Assembly (NCBI GenBank): GCA_945949085.1
Contig: CAMFDJ010000003.1
Location: 1 to 64,000 of the forward strand
DNA from: an uncultured Lachnospiraceae bacterium
GTDB taxonomy: Bacteria > Bacillota > Clostridia > Lachnospirales > Lachnospiraceae
DNA: 64,000 nucleotides
Direction of reading: 5' to 3'
Under the pieces are notes generated by a model, which saw only the letters and a list, made by a program, of their open reading frames with translations, ran no database searches and was not told where the DNA came from. The translations under genes were made by a program, and so were the position numbers. Positions 36,529 through 45,284 of this stretch are shown here, one piece after another. Positions within the stretch are counted from its first letter, which is position 1. Each line of letters opens with the position of its first letter.

Positions 36529-36577
36529 AATGTGATATCCTGTATGGATCAGAGATGGTGGACGAGGATGTGAGGCT

Positions 36578-37735
36578 ATGAAGCATAAGGGTGCAAAGCA
36601 TAAGGGAAAGCTTTGGATCGTGCTGGCAGTACTTGTTGTAGGTGTATTTGCACAGACAGGGAAACAGGATGCATCAAAGAATGATCATGAAGCGGTACTG
36701 AGTGGGGAAACAGAACCGGAAGCTTATCGGAAAGTGGCTCAGACAGAAGCAGATCAGAGTAATCCCGTAAGCACGCAGATAACGGAAAAGGAGCCGCCGC
36801 AAGAACAGACAGAGCCACCGGAGGGGAATGCGGTACAAGAGGAAAGCAGCACGGAGAATGTAGCCCAATTTCTCTTTGATCTGTCTTTGGTACCGGCTTA
36901 TACAGGGAACTCCTATGTGGAACTCAATCAAAACCAGCCACTCTTTGATGAGGATGATATGGTGACAACGCCCTTTGAAAACTACAGCAGGCTGGATGAA
37001 CTTGGTCGCTGCGGTGAGGCGTATGCAAACCTCTGCGGCGAGGAAATGCCGACGGAGGAACGCGGTGAGATTGGGTCTGTCAGGCCATCCGGCTGGCACA
37101 CTGTGAAATACAATGATCTGATTGACGGCAATTATCTATACAACAGATGTCACCTCATTGGCTATCAGCTTGCGGGAGAAAATGCAAACGAGAAGAATCT
37201 GATCACGGGAACTCGTTATCTCAATGTGGAGGGTATGTTGCCCTTTGAAAACAGGGTGGCGGATTATCTCAAAAGCAGCAAAAATCATGTATTATACAGA
37301 GTGACACCGATTTATGAGGGAGACAACTTAGTGGCTTCCGGTGTCACGATGGAGGCTAAATCCGTAGAAGATGAAGGAGAGGGCATTTGTTTTTATGTGT
37401 TTGTCTATAATGTCCAGCCGGGTATTCTCATTGATTATGCAGATGGAAGCAGCCTGCCGGATGCGGCATATGCAGGGCAATATGGACAAAATCCGGAAAA
37501 GGACAGAAGGACAGAGAATGAAAATGCCGCTGCTGCAAATGGTGCATATTCCAATGTCACAGATTCAACTGCTACAGAGAAAACATATATACTGAATACG
37601 AATACACACAAATTCCATGATCCGTCATGCAGCAGTGTGTCGGATATGAAGGAAAAGAACAAAAAGGTCACAACGGACACGCGCGAGGCAGTGATAGCCT
37701 CCGGTTATGCGCCTTGCAAGCGGTGTGACCCTTAA
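36578..37735 (+). CDS. Secreted DNA/RNA non-specific endonuclease with Ada-like zinc module
   Basis: 385 residues. An N-terminal hydrophobic helix (LWIVLAVLVVGVFA) is a signal or anchor, followed by a low-complexity Glu/Gln/Pro linker to about residue 90. The nuclease core (about 95-290) has the NRCHLIGYQLAGENANEKN motif, related to streptodornase and NucA-type DRGH nucleases, here with NRCH. After another linker the last 50 residues form a small Cys/His module (HKFHDPSC and YAPCKRC) like the zinc site of Ada and of other secreted nucleases. It probably degrades extracellular DNA for nutrients or acts in DNA uptake. Confidence 0.88.
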   Translation: MKHKGAKHKGKLWIVLAVLVVGVFAQTGKQDASKNDHEAVLSGETEPEAYRKVAQTEADQSNPVSTQITEKEPPQEQTEPPEGNAVQEESSTENVAQFLFDLSLVPAYTGNSYVELNQNQPLFDEDDMVTTPFENYSRLDELGRCGEAYANLCGEEMPTEERGEIGSVRPSGWHTVKYNDLIDGNYLYNRCHLIGYQLAGENANEKNLITGTRYLNVEGMLPFENRVADYLKSSKNHVLYRVTPIYEGDNLVASGVTMEAKSVEDEGEGICFYVFVYNVQPGILIDYADGSSLPDAAYAGQYGQNPEKDRRTENENAAAANGAYSNVTDSTATEKTYILNTNTHKFHDPSCSSVSDMKEKNKKVTTDTREAVIASGYAPCKRCDP

Positions 37736-37845
37736 GAAAAGCGTATGCAGAATGTATGCGACGCATCCCGGTGTCACTGTGACCGGTATTATTGAAAAGC
37801 TGGAGCTGCGCCGGATTTATGGGAAATAATTTTCACATTTTCGAG

Positions 37846-37873
37846 TTGCCATATTGTGGAATTTAGCTATAAT
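37846..37873 (+). promoter_or_regulatory. Promoter of the 149-residue secreted protein gene
   Basis: TTGCCA (37846-37851) and TATAAT (37868-37873) are 16 bases apart, about 50 bases before the start at 37921. Confidence 0.7.
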
Positions 37874-37920
37874 GAAATAAGAACAAAAGTAGAACAAAGA
37901 AGCAGGAAAGGGGGAGCAGC

Positions 37921-38370
37921 ATGCGCGCAAAAAGTCGTAGAGTGCCGGCATTTTTACTTACGATATTTATATTGTGTATGGGGATTTGTTTTGATCTTGT
38001 CAAAGCAGATTCGCTGCCGGAGCATGTCTTTGATACTGCCGGTTACGGCAATTCCTTATCCTGTGATGAGCAGGGATTTGCCACGCAAGGGGTATCCCTC
38101 TGCGCCTGTGCCGAGATAGAGGAGATTCATCTGTGTACAGCTGAGATGCTTGGCGTGCATCGCGATGCCACTGCGTGGAGAGCGACCGGCCGTCTTATGG
38201 CATCAGGTCGACAGCTGCCACGCGCCTGTGAACTGGCAAATGTTCCTTCTTTTGCGATGCAGCCCGGCAGGTTTTCTGTGGGCAATAAAGTCTTACAAGT
38301 CTATCCTTTCTATCAGGAAGAACGTGTCGTTCAATATATCCAGAATTCAGACGGGAAAAAACGAATCTGA
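37921..38370 (+). CDS. Predicted secreted protein of unknown function
   Basis: 149 residues. The N-terminus is a clear signal peptide or anchor: basic head then FLLTIFILCMGICFDLV, with a possible cleavage site before ADS. The mature part has a cysteine cluster (LSCDEQG, SLCACAEIEEIHLC) and no recognised domain. GGGGGAG is 5 bases before the ATG and a good promoter is upstream. Hairpins follow at 38389 and 38452. It is a real gene by these signals, but nothing about its role can be read. Confidence 0.65.
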   Translation: MRAKSRRVPAFLLTIFILCMGICFDLVKADSLPEHVFDTAGYGNSLSCDEQGFATQGVSLCACAEIEEIHLCTAEMLGVHRDATAWRATGRLMASGRQLPRACELANVPSFAMQPGRFSVGNKVLQVYPFYQEERVVQYIQNSDGKKRI

Positions 38371-38388
38371 ACCTGATACCCATCACCT

Positions 38389-38412
38389 ACCTATGGAAAC
38401 ATAGGTTATTTT
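38389..38412 (+). terminator. Hairpin terminator after the secreted protein gene
   Basis: ACCTATG and CATAGGT form a 7-bp stem with a GAAA loop, followed by TATTTT. The stem is short, so strength is moderate. Confidence 0.6.
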
Positions 38413-38451
38413 CCGTACAAAAAAGGGAAAAGAGTAATTTGTGAATTGGTG

Positions 38452-38481
38452 AAGCATACCCGAAGAAGTGTATGCTTATTT
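38452..38481 (+). terminator. Second hairpin in the same gap
   Basis: AAGCATAC (38452-38459) pairs with GTATGCTT (38470-38477), followed by ATTT. It may terminate or shield the 3' end. Confidence 0.5.
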
Positions 38482-38507
38482 GTGCATGAAAAAAGTGAGG
38501 TAATCAT

Positions 38508-38729
38508 ATGGTTCAGAATATATTTGTAGGTTTATTAGGCGTTGCCGTTGTGGCAGCAGGTATCTGGGGATGGTGGATTGAAAACGGAAGACCTGTGCAA
38601 GAGGATGACACGGATGGTTCCGAAGCGGAAAGGATGGAGGAAACGCGAAATGAGGATGTACAGACCGCGGCGGCCCTCAGTAAGCAGATGCAGGAGTTTC
38701 CGGATAGTGAAAATAAAAAAGTCATATAA
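38508..38729 (+). CDS. Small single-span membrane protein
   Basis: 73 residues. A single transmembrane helix (NIFVGLLGVAVVAAGIWGWWI) is followed by an acidic, Glu/Asp/Gln-rich cytoplasmic or surface tail. GAGGT lies about 7 bases before the ATG. It ends 21 bases before the antiporter gene, so it is probably the first gene of that operon and may be an accessory subunit (inference). No family is recognised. Confidence 0.65.
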   Translation: MVQNIFVGLLGVAVVAAGIWGWWIENGRPVQEDDTDGSEAERMEETRNEDVQTAAALSKQMQEFPDSENKKVI

Positions 38730-38750
38730 ATAGAAGGGCAGGTGAATAAA

Positions 38751-39674
38751 ATGATCATGATACAGATAGGTTTACTTGTGCTCGGCTTTGCCATGCTGGT
38801 GAAGGGAGCGGACTGGTTTGTGGACGGAACGAGCAAAGTTGCGAGAAAGCTTGGGATTCCCCAATTGGTTGTGGGACTGACGATTGTGGCAATGGGAACA
38901 AGTGCGCCGGAGGCGGCTGTCAGTATCACAGCCGCCCTGAAGGGAACAGCGGATATTGCCATCGGAAACGTAGTGGGAAGTAATATCTTAAACATTCTGA
39001 TTATTCTGGGTATTACGGGTGTGATGACATCGGTTGCCATCCGGAAATCCACGCTCAAAATAGAGATCCCTTATATGCTGGTGGCCACCGCTATTCTGAT
39101 TCTCATGGGCTATACTGGAATGTGTATCTCCAGAATGGAAGGAGTCATTTTCCTGCTCATGTTTCTGGGATATCTGACATACCTGTTTCTTTTGGCAAAA
39201 AAAGAAAAGGAAGTAAGTGAAGAGGTTACCCAAAATATATGGGTACTTTTGGGAATCGCAGTGCTTGGCGGATTCATTGTGGTCTGGGGGAGTGATATCA
39301 CGGTGGATGCAGCTGTTAAAATCGCGAGTGTCATTGGGCTTGGAGAGCGTTTTATCGGTCTGACAATCGTGGCGCTGGGCACCTCACTCCCGGAGCTGTT
39401 CACTTCTGTCACGGCGGCCAGAAAGGGAAATGCCGATATTGCCATAGGGAATATTGTGGGAAGTAACATTTTTAACATATTGTTCATTTTGGGCACAACA
39501 GCTCTGATTACACCTGTGCCTTATGAGCGAGGCTTTTTGACAGATGGTTTTGTTGCCGTGGGCGCAGGAGTTTTATTGTGGGTCTCCGTATGGAAAACAA
39601 TGGAGCTGAGAAGAAAATGGGGCATCATTATGTTGCTGTGCTATCTGGCATATTTCATTTACCTGCTCATGTGA
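38751..39674 (+). CDS. Calcium/sodium antiporter (CaCA family, YrbG-like)
   Basis: A 307-residue antiporter with ten predicted helices in two inverted halves. Both halves carry the alpha-repeat motifs, GTSAPEAAVS with NVVGSNILNI and GTSLPELFTS with NIVGSNIFNI, which bind Ca2+ and Na+. The start is taken as ATG 38751, with AGGTG 6 bases upstream; GTG 38742 overlaps that site. A second cation antiporter gene follows after 69 bases, so the pair may handle ion balance together. Confidence 0.93.
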   Translation: MIMIQIGLLVLGFAMLVKGADWFVDGTSKVARKLGIPQLVVGLTIVAMGTSAPEAAVSITAALKGTADIAIGNVVGSNILNILIILGITGVMTSVAIRKSTLKIEIPYMLVATAILILMGYTGMCISRMEGVIFLLMFLGYLTYLFLLAKKEKEVSEEVTQNIWVLLGIAVLGGFIVVWGSDITVDAAVKIASVIGLGERFIGLTIVALGTSLPELFTSVTAARKGNADIAIGNIVGSNIFNILFILGTTALITPVPYERGFLTDGFVAVGAGVLLWVSVWKTMELRRKWGIIMLLCYLAYFIYLLM

Positions 39675-39743
39675 TATATGTTTGCGGCAAATGGTGCAAA
39701 GGCAAAAGATGACTCCGGAAAATGAAAAAGAAAAGAGGAATAG

Positions 39744-41333
39744 ATGACAGGATATGTTTTAGGGATTGCAATTATTATCATACTTTGCATTGTGGCAGAA
39801 AAATGTTCCGATATTTTCGGGCTGCCGGCGCTCATTCTGTTTATGTTTATAGGAATGCTATTTGGCTGCGACGGCATATTTAAAATCCGGTTTGATGACT
39901 TTTCACTGGCTGAAACGGCATGTTCCATCGCCCTGATGTTCATTATGTTCTATGGCGGATTCAATACGAAATGGAGTGCGGCAAAACCGGTAGCCGGAAA
40001 GGCGATCATACTCTCAACGATTGGGGTCGTGGTCACGGCAGCAGTCACGACTTTGCTTTGCTGTCTGCTACTGCGGATGACGTGGATCGAGAGCTTTCTG
40101 GTGGGGGCGGTTCTCTCCTCCACCGATGCAGCCAGTGTGTTCGCTATTTTGCGCAGAAAGAAGCTGAATCTGAAAGACGGAACGGCATCCATTCTGGAGA
40201 TAGAGAGTGGAAGTAATGATCCGGTGGCATATATGCTGACAATGATTGCCATCAGCGTTGCCGGAACATCCGGAGCGGAAAATATAGTGCTTATGATCCT
40301 GCTTCAGATTCTGGTCGGCATTGTTGTGGGCATATTGATTGCTTTTCTGTCAATCAGGCTGATTTCACGGACGAATCTGGTATCCGATGGACTGGATACG
40401 ATTTTTATGATCGCCATGGTACTGCTTTGTTTTGCACTGGCGGGTATGCTCGGGGGCAATGCGTACCTGAGTCTTTATCTGTGCGGCATCATGCTTGGAA
40501 ACAGCAGAATCGGTAACAAGCACACTCTGATTTCGTTTTTTGACGGTGTGACCAGCCTGTCCCAGATACTTGTTTTCTTTTTGATCGGATTACTCAGCTA
40601 TCCGCATCAGATGCCGCAGATCATTCCTGCGGCACTGGCAATTGTGGTCATTTTAACACTTGTTGCCAGACCGGTTGCGGTATTTGCGCTGCTCCTGCCC
40701 TTAAGGTGTGATGTCAGACAGTGTCTGCTGATCTCATGGGCGGGACTTCGCGGCGCATCCTCCTCTGTTTTTGCCATCATGGCTGTAGCGGCAGGAATCC
40801 ATATGCAGCATGATCTGTTTCATATCGTCTTTACCGTAACACTTTTTTCCGTTGCCCTGCAGGGCGGATTGCTGCCCTTTGCGGCGCATCGGCTTCAAAT
40901 GGTGGATGACAATGCAGATGTGCAAAAGACCTTCAACGATTATCAGGAAGAGACAGCATTGCAGCTGATGCGCATGTACATACCGCCGGGGCATAATTGG
41001 TCGAACAGGAAGGTGAAGGATGTGGCAATGCCGCATGGTTCGCTGGCAATCATGATCAAGAGAGGGGATGAGAGCATTATTACCAAGGGAGAGACGGTGA
41101 TCAAGCCGGAGGATACGCTGATTTTGAGTGTGCCGCCCTATGTGCCGTCGGAAGATGAACAACTGGAAGAAATCATGATTGACAAAAAGCATCCCTGGTG
41201 CCGGAAAACCATAGGCGAGCTGGGGCTGGGGGAGGATGAGCTGATCGCATTGATTGTGAGAAATACAGAAACGATCATTCCCTACGGCAGAACTGTGATT
41301 CTGGATGGTGATACTGTCGTGGTATATCGATGA
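39744..41333 (+). CDS. Potassium/proton antiporter, CPA1 type with RCK_C domain
   Basis: A 529-residue membrane protein. About 12-13 helices form a sodium/proton-exchanger-like domain with the ion-binding core SGSNDPVAYML and STDAASVFAIL; the last 130 residues are cytoplasmic and contain a TrkA_C/RCK_C domain. This architecture is that of NhaP2/CvrA K+/H+ antiporters, which expel potassium at high internal levels; the RCK_C part may bind a nucleotide such as c-di-AMP (known for related transporters, inference here). AGAGGA precedes the ATG. A terminator follows. Confidence 0.9.
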   Translation: MTGYVLGIAIIIILCIVAEKCSDIFGLPALILFMFIGMLFGCDGIFKIRFDDFSLAETACSIALMFIMFYGGFNTKWSAAKPVAGKAIILSTIGVVVTAAVTTLLCCLLLRMTWIESFLVGAVLSSTDAASVFAILRRKKLNLKDGTASILEIESGSNDPVAYMLTMIAISVAGTSGAENIVLMILLQILVGIVVGILIAFLSIRLISRTNLVSDGLDTIFMIAMVLLCFALAGMLGGNAYLSLYLCGIMLGNSRIGNKHTLISFFDGVTSLSQILVFFLIGLLSYPHQMPQIIPAALAIVVILTLVARPVAVFALLLPLRCDVRQCLLISWAGLRGASSSVFAIMAVAAGIHMQHDLFHIVFTVTLFSVALQGGLLPFAAHRLQMVDDNADVQKTFNDYQEETALQLMRMYIPPGHNWSNRKVKDVAMPHGSLAIMIKRGDESIITKGETVIKPEDTLILSVPPYVPSEDEQLEEIMIDKKHPWCRKTIGELGLGEDELIALIVRNTETIIPYGRTVILDGDTVVVYR

Positions 41334-41334
41334 T

Positions 41335-41381
41335 AAAAAAGCTGATGACCTCTGCCGGGTGGCAGAAGACATCAGCTTTTC
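41335..41381. terminator. Bidirectional terminator between antiporter and mtaB
   Basis: AAAAAGCTGATG pairs with CATCAGCTTTT; an inner CTGCC/GGCAG stem lengthens the hairpin. It serves both converging genes. Confidence 0.8.
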
Positions 41382-41395
41382 TGTTATGCAGGCGA

Positions 41396-42790
41396 TCATT
41401 CTGCAAGCAGAGTTTCGCTGTCGAGAAAACCGGAAATGGAACAGAGAATTTCCTGTCCGGCAAGAGGTGCATCTGTCTTTTTGGCGACTTTTATATAATT
41501 ACGGGTGTGGCCAATCTGATACATATCCCCATCTATGGTAACGGTCTGTTCAAACAGCACTTCAAGGACGCTGCCAAGGAAAGAACAGCGATATGCATGG
41601 GAAGCTTCCTTGTCCATCTGCAGAAGAACGCTGCTTCTCTCTTTTTTCTGTTTTTCGGTCAGCTGACCGGGCATACCGGCGGCAACTGTCCCTTCTCTCT
41701 TTGAATAGGGAAAAACATGCATCTCAAAAAATTGTACCTGTTTCAGAAAATCGACGGTAGTTGCAAATTCCTCCTCTGTCTCACCGGGGAATCCTGTGAT
41801 CACATCTGTTGTGATGGCGGGGCGATCGAAGGCGGCGCGCAATATTTCAACACTCTTTAAAAAATCGGATGTCCGGTATTGACGGTTCATCCGTGCAAGA
41901 ACGCTGTCACAGCCACTTTGCAGGGACAGATGGAAATGCGGGCAGAGTTTATCAAAAGCCGAGAGACCTTTGGCAAAATCTTCTGTGATGATACGCGGTT
42001 CCAGAGAACCGAGCCGGATGCGTGTGATGCCGTCAATCTGCTGAATCTGCCCAAGCAGCAAAAGCAGTTCGTCTGCGCCCGCTTTGAACGAATCATCAGG
42101 TGTCATTTGTCCTGCCTGAAAGACCTGATTGTAGCTTTCGCCGTGGAAATCCAGTCCGTAAGAGCTTAAGTGGATACCGGTGATGACGACCTCTTTGTAG
42201 CCGGACTGCGCCAGCCCCTGTATCTCGGTTATGACATTTTCCGGTTTCCGGGAGCGTACTCTGCCGCGTGCATAGGGAATCACGCAGTAGGAGCAGAACT
42301 GATTGCAGCCATCCTGGATTTTGATATAGGCTCTGGTATGTTCCGCAGTTCTGACAAGCTGCATTTCCTCATAGTCCTGCGATTGGTTTATGTCGATCAC
42401 GCAGTCGCCGCGAGAGGGAGGGCATACACCTTTCTCTGTTTCACGTTCTTTGATAAATGCTTCAAGCAGTGGAACAAGATCCTTTTTGCGGTTGTTGCCG
42501 ATAGCCAGATCAATGCAGGGATCCTTCCGGGCCTTTTCTCCGCCGGTCTGCACATAACAGCCGACCGCCACTACGATGGCATCAGGATTTTTGTGCTTTG
42601 CCTTGTGGATCATCTGTCTGCTTTTTCGGTCTGCAATATTGGTTACGGTACAGGTGTTAATGATATAAATGTCTGCTTTTTGGTTAAAATCCACAATTTC
42701 ATATCCACTATTTTGTAAATATTGCTGCATAACATCCATTTCATAAGAATTTACCTTGCAGCCAAGGTTGTGTAGTGCCACACTTTTCAT
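41396..42790 (-). CDS. mtaB: tRNA t6A37 methylthiotransferase MtaB
   Basis: A 464-residue radical-SAM methylthiotransferase that converts t6A37 of tRNAs reading ANN codons to ms2t6A. Order: UPF0004 domain (HNLGCKVNSYE, with Cys residues for the second iron-sulfur cluster), radical SAM domain with CNQFCSYC (the CxxxCxxC cluster site), and a C-terminal TRAM-like RNA-binding region. The start HNLGCKVN is typical of MtaB. GAGGAAAC is just upstream of the ATG at 42790. It is divergent from the HPr-like gene. Confidence 0.94.
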   Translation of the reverse strand: MKSVALHNLGCKVNSYEMDVMQQYLQNSGYEIVDFNQKADIYIINTCTVTNIADRKSRQMIHKAKHKNPDAIVVAVGCYVQTGGEKARKDPCIDLAIGNNRKKDLVPLLEAFIKERETEKGVCPPSRGDCVIDINQSQDYEEMQLVRTAEHTRAYIKIQDGCNQFCSYCVIPYARGRVRSRKPENVITEIQGLAQSGYKEVVITGIHLSSYGLDFHGESYNQVFQAGQMTPDDSFKAGADELLLLLGQIQQIDGITRIRLGSLEPRIITEDFAKGLSAFDKLCPHFHLSLQSGCDSVLARMNRQYRTSDFLKSVEILRAAFDRPAITTDVITGFPGETEEEFATTVDFLKQVQFFEMHVFPYSKREGTVAAGMPGQLTEKQKKERSSVLLQMDKEASHAYRCSFLGSVLEVLFEQTVTIDGDMYQIGHTRNYIKVAKKTDAPLAGQEILCSISGFLDSETLLAE

Positions 42791-42892
42791 CTGTTTCCTC
42801 GCTTTTTTTTGTAGGGTTTTCGTATTGACTTTTAAAACTCGCTCCTTTAGTATAATAGACGAAGGTATTAAAAAACAAGGAGGTAATTCAAA

Positions 42893-43123
42893 ATGAAGAC
42901 AGTTAAGATTTCTTTAAATTCAATTGACAAAGTGAAATCATTCGTAAACGACATTACAAAGTTTGATTACGATTTCGATCTGGTATCCGGAAGATACGTA
43001 ATCGATGCAAAATCTATCATGGGTATCTTCAGTCTGGATTTATCTAAGCCGATCGACTTAAACATCCATGCAGAAGATGGCGCAGAAGATGTTATGGCTG
43101 TCCTGAAGGACTATACAGTATAA
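42893..43123 (+). CDS. HPr-like protein without the active histidine
   Basis: 76 residues of HPr fold. The segment IDAKSIMGIFSLDLSKPI corresponds to the Ser46 region of HPr, with Ser41 as the equivalent of the HprK target. The region of His15 reads SLNSIDKVKS, so no phosphotransfer is possible. It is a strongly expressed-looking gene: GGAGG, biased codons, a TATAAT upstream (42854 region), and a terminator behind. Likely a regulatory HPr paralogue under HPr kinase (inference). Usual annotation is HPr family phosphocarrier, which the sequence does not support literally. Confidence 0.8.
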   Translation: MKTVKISLNSIDKVKSFVNDITKFDYDFDLVSGRYVIDAKSIMGIFSLDLSKPIDLNIHAEDGAEDVMAVLKDYTV

Positions 43124-43154
43124 TACATACTGCAATTGAATCTGTAAATCGGAG

Positions 43155-43187
43155 ATTCCTGCCAGTTTTTCTGGCAGGAATTTTTGC
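43155..43187 (+). terminator. Terminator after the HPr-like gene
   Basis: ATTCCTGCCAG and CTGGCAGGAAT form an 11-bp stem around TTTTT, followed by a T-run. Confidence 0.92.
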
Positions 43188-43296
43188 GTTGTTTTTCCTT
43201 AAAAAAGATGGTATACTACAGCTAGGATTGTCCTGTGAAAATAAAAGGTAATATGGAATGGGGTACAGGGCAACAAAGGTAATAGGGGTGGTTACA

Positions 43297-44178
43297 ATGA
43301 AATATACGAAGGAAGAGATCACAGAAATTGACCGTGTTTCAAAAGAAACGGCGCAGGTGATCGCAGAGCATTTTCCGAAGGATGTCGACTTTGAGATTGA
43401 AATGGCACTTGAGACGACGAATTCCGAAAACGGTGATTTGATTCTGAGGGTGGATGCGCAGAATTTTGTTATTACATGCGGAGAGGACAGCTTTAATTTT
43501 ACGAAGAAAGCAGGACTTGCGGATATGCCGTCAACCTCCAAGGTACAGGAGATTACCGCGCTGAAGTACAAGTTTTTAAAGAGCGTGCTTGTCATCGGAC
43601 TTCCGTCAGTGAATGCGAGACTGGAAAAGCAGGTACAGACCAGAAAGGCACAGCATGATTATATCATGAAGATCGGCATCAGTATTGGTTTGGAGAATGC
43701 AAAAATCGGCAGCAGGTCGGTAAGTCCCGCAGCAGCCGTGTCACGTCAACAGGTGGATCATTATCTGAAGCTGATCGAGTCACAGCTCACCAGACTGGCA
43801 TTTGGTTCCGAGATCAATCCGACCACGAGGGGTAACATTGTGATCCACGGGGAGAGTTCCGACAGAACGATCCGTATTGATGAGACAGTGCGTGATACGC
43901 TGACCGGCCAGGAGACCATACACGAGATTTACTACTATCTGGATACCAAAGAGACAAAATATTATGAAAATGGGAAGAATCGGAATATCAGTGATCTTTT
44001 TCTCTCCATTACCTCATCGGAAAAATACAAAAAGATTTACAATGAAGTCAATGTGCTTCTGAAAAAAGAGGTCATTATCGATAAAGATGTAGAGGATTTT
44101 GTACAGTCACAAAAGCCTTTGGATAATGAATTTATCAAACCGGAAATGAATTCTTTTAAGATGACACATATCGAGTAG
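43297..44178 (+). CDS. Conserved-looking protein of unknown function
   Basis: 293 residues, soluble, no signal or membrane segment, not recognised. The sequence is ordinary and mixed alpha/beta, acidic in the first 60 residues. A basic segment with [15 protein letters not shown] lies in the middle. The ATG at 43297 has GGGGTGG about 7 bases upstream; an ATG 13 codons earlier is not supported. It lies 62 bases before ireB and shares its direction. No function is proposed. Confidence 0.7.
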   Translation: MKYTKEEITEIDRVSKETAQVIAEHFPKDVDFEIEMALETTNSENGDLILRVDAQNFVITCGEDSFNFTKKAGLADMPSTSKVQEITALKYKFLKSVLVIGLPSVNARLEKQVQTRKAQHDYIMKIGISIGLENAKIGSRSVSPAAAVSRQQVDHYLKLIESQLTRLAFGSEINPTTRGNIVIHGESSDRTIRIDETVRDTLTGQETIHEIYYYLDTKETKYYENGKNRNISDLFLSITSSEKYKKIYNEVNVLLKKEVIIDKDVEDFVQSQKPLDNEFIKPEMNSFKMTHIE

Positions 44179-44240
44179 CAAAAAACGGAAAAAACAAAGA
44201 TTCCATACACAGGCTGAAGAGACAGAAGGGACGTGTTACA

Positions 44241-44504
44241 ATGCAGGATTTGGGTGGAACACAGGTAATTAAAGTAGAAATTGAGCCGGAAACAGCGGCC
44301 AAAAAAGTACTTTCTACGGTTTATGAAGCACTGAGTGAGAAAGGCTATAACCCGGTGAATCAGATTGTCGGCTATATCATGTCGGGAGATCCGACCTATA
44401 TCACCAGTCATAACGGCGCAAGAAGTCTGATCATGAAAGTGGAGCGCGACGAGATCGTCGAGGAGATGCTGAAGGAATACATCAAGAATAATCATTGGAA
44501 ATAG
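44241..44504 (+). CDS. ireB: IreB family regulatory phosphoprotein (UPF0297)
   Basis: An 87-residue protein matching IreB/YrzL over its full length, with [26 protein letters not shown] as the conserved centre. In Enterococcus the homologue is phosphorylated by the Ser/Thr kinase IreK and lowers cephalosporin resistance. The N-terminal threonines (GTQ region) are the candidate phosphosites. It forms the classic ireB-ruvX-DUF1292 operon, with 9 and 6 bases between genes. Confidence 0.95.
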   Translation: MQDLGGTQVIKVEIEPETAAKKVLSTVYEALSEKGYNPVNQIVGYIMSGDPTYITSHNGARSLIMKVERDEIVEEMLKEYIKNNHWK

Positions 44505-44513
44505 AGGATCTGT

Positions 44514-44957
44514 ATGCGAATCATGGGGCTGGATTTCGGTTCAAAGACAGTCGGTGTTGCGGTGAGTGATCCGCTGCTTCTGACTGCGCAGAGTCTTGAA
44601 ATCATTCGGAGAAAATCGGAGAATAAACTGCGGCAGACGTATGCGCGCATAGAGGAGCTCGCACAGGCTTACGAGGTGGAAAAATTTGTAGTCGGACTGC
44701 CTAAGAACATGAATGCGACAGAGGGGGAGCGGGCAGAAAAATCCCGTGAATTCGCAGATGCCTTATTTCGCCGTACTGGAATTGAGGTTGTTATGTGGGA
44801 CGAGAGACTGACGACCGTAGCTGCAGATCAGACTATGATGGAGGCAGGCATCCGGCGTGAGAATCGCAAAGAGTATGTAGATGCGATTGCCGCTTCCTTT
44901 ATTTTGCAGGGGTATCTTGATTTTTTGCGTTTTCAGGAACAGAATCAGGAGGCATAA
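44514..44957 (+). CDS. ruvX: Holliday junction resolvase-like protein YqgF
   Basis: A 147-residue RNase H-fold protein. The first strand carries [17 protein letters not shown] with the catalytic Asp, [13 protein letters not shown] follows and DERLTT plus the C-terminal [10 protein letters not shown] give the other acidic residues. In Escherichia coli YqgF takes part in 16S rRNA processing; a resolvase role was proposed by fold. It lies between ireB and the DUF1292 gene. Confidence 0.95.
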   Translation: MRIMGLDFGSKTVGVAVSDPLLLTAQSLEIIRRKSENKLRQTYARIEELAQAYEVEKFVVGLPKNMNATEGERAEKSREFADALFRRTGIEVVMWDERLTTVAADQTMMEAGIRRENRKEYVDAIAASFILQGYLDFLRFQEQNQEA

Positions 44958-44963
44958 GGAGAA

Positions 44964-45230
44964 ATGGAAAAAATTACATTTACACCTGATACGGAAGAGG
45001 AAGCAATCCAGCTGTTTGTGCTGGAAAAGACAACGCTTGGCGGCGTGGATTATCTTCTTGTCACAGACAAGGAGGACGGGGACGCGCAGGCGCTGATTTT
45101 GAAGGATGTCACACAGGACGAAGGAGAGGACAGCACGTATGAGGTCGTCTCTGATGATAGAGAGCTGGATGCCGTGGCAGCAGTATTCGAGAATCTGCTG
45201 GACGATATCGAGTTCGTGGAAGAGGATTAG
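44964..45230 (+). CDS. DUF1292 family protein (YrzB, UPF0473)
   Basis: An 88-residue acidic protein. The pattern FTPDTEEEAIQLFVLEKTTLGGVDYLL matches the DUF1292 family, always found with ireB and ruvX in Firmicutes. The function is unknown. It starts 6 bases after ruvX and ends 54 bases before RNase J. Confidence 0.92.
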   Translation: MEKITFTPDTEEEAIQLFVLEKTTLGGVDYLLVTDKEDGDAQALILKDVTQDEGEDSTYEVVSDDRELDAVAAVFENLLDDIEFVEED

Positions 45231-45284
45231 TCTCCTTTTCTTTTTATGAAATGAAGTATTGAACTATTTTTGGAGGAAAGACAA

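Noticed and set aside
37752..37829. 25-codon fragment (MYATHPGVTVTGIIEKLELR...) after the nuclease gene
   Set aside because: It resembles the start of a DRTGG-type domain protein, but there is no ribosome site and no continuation. At most it is a gene remnant.
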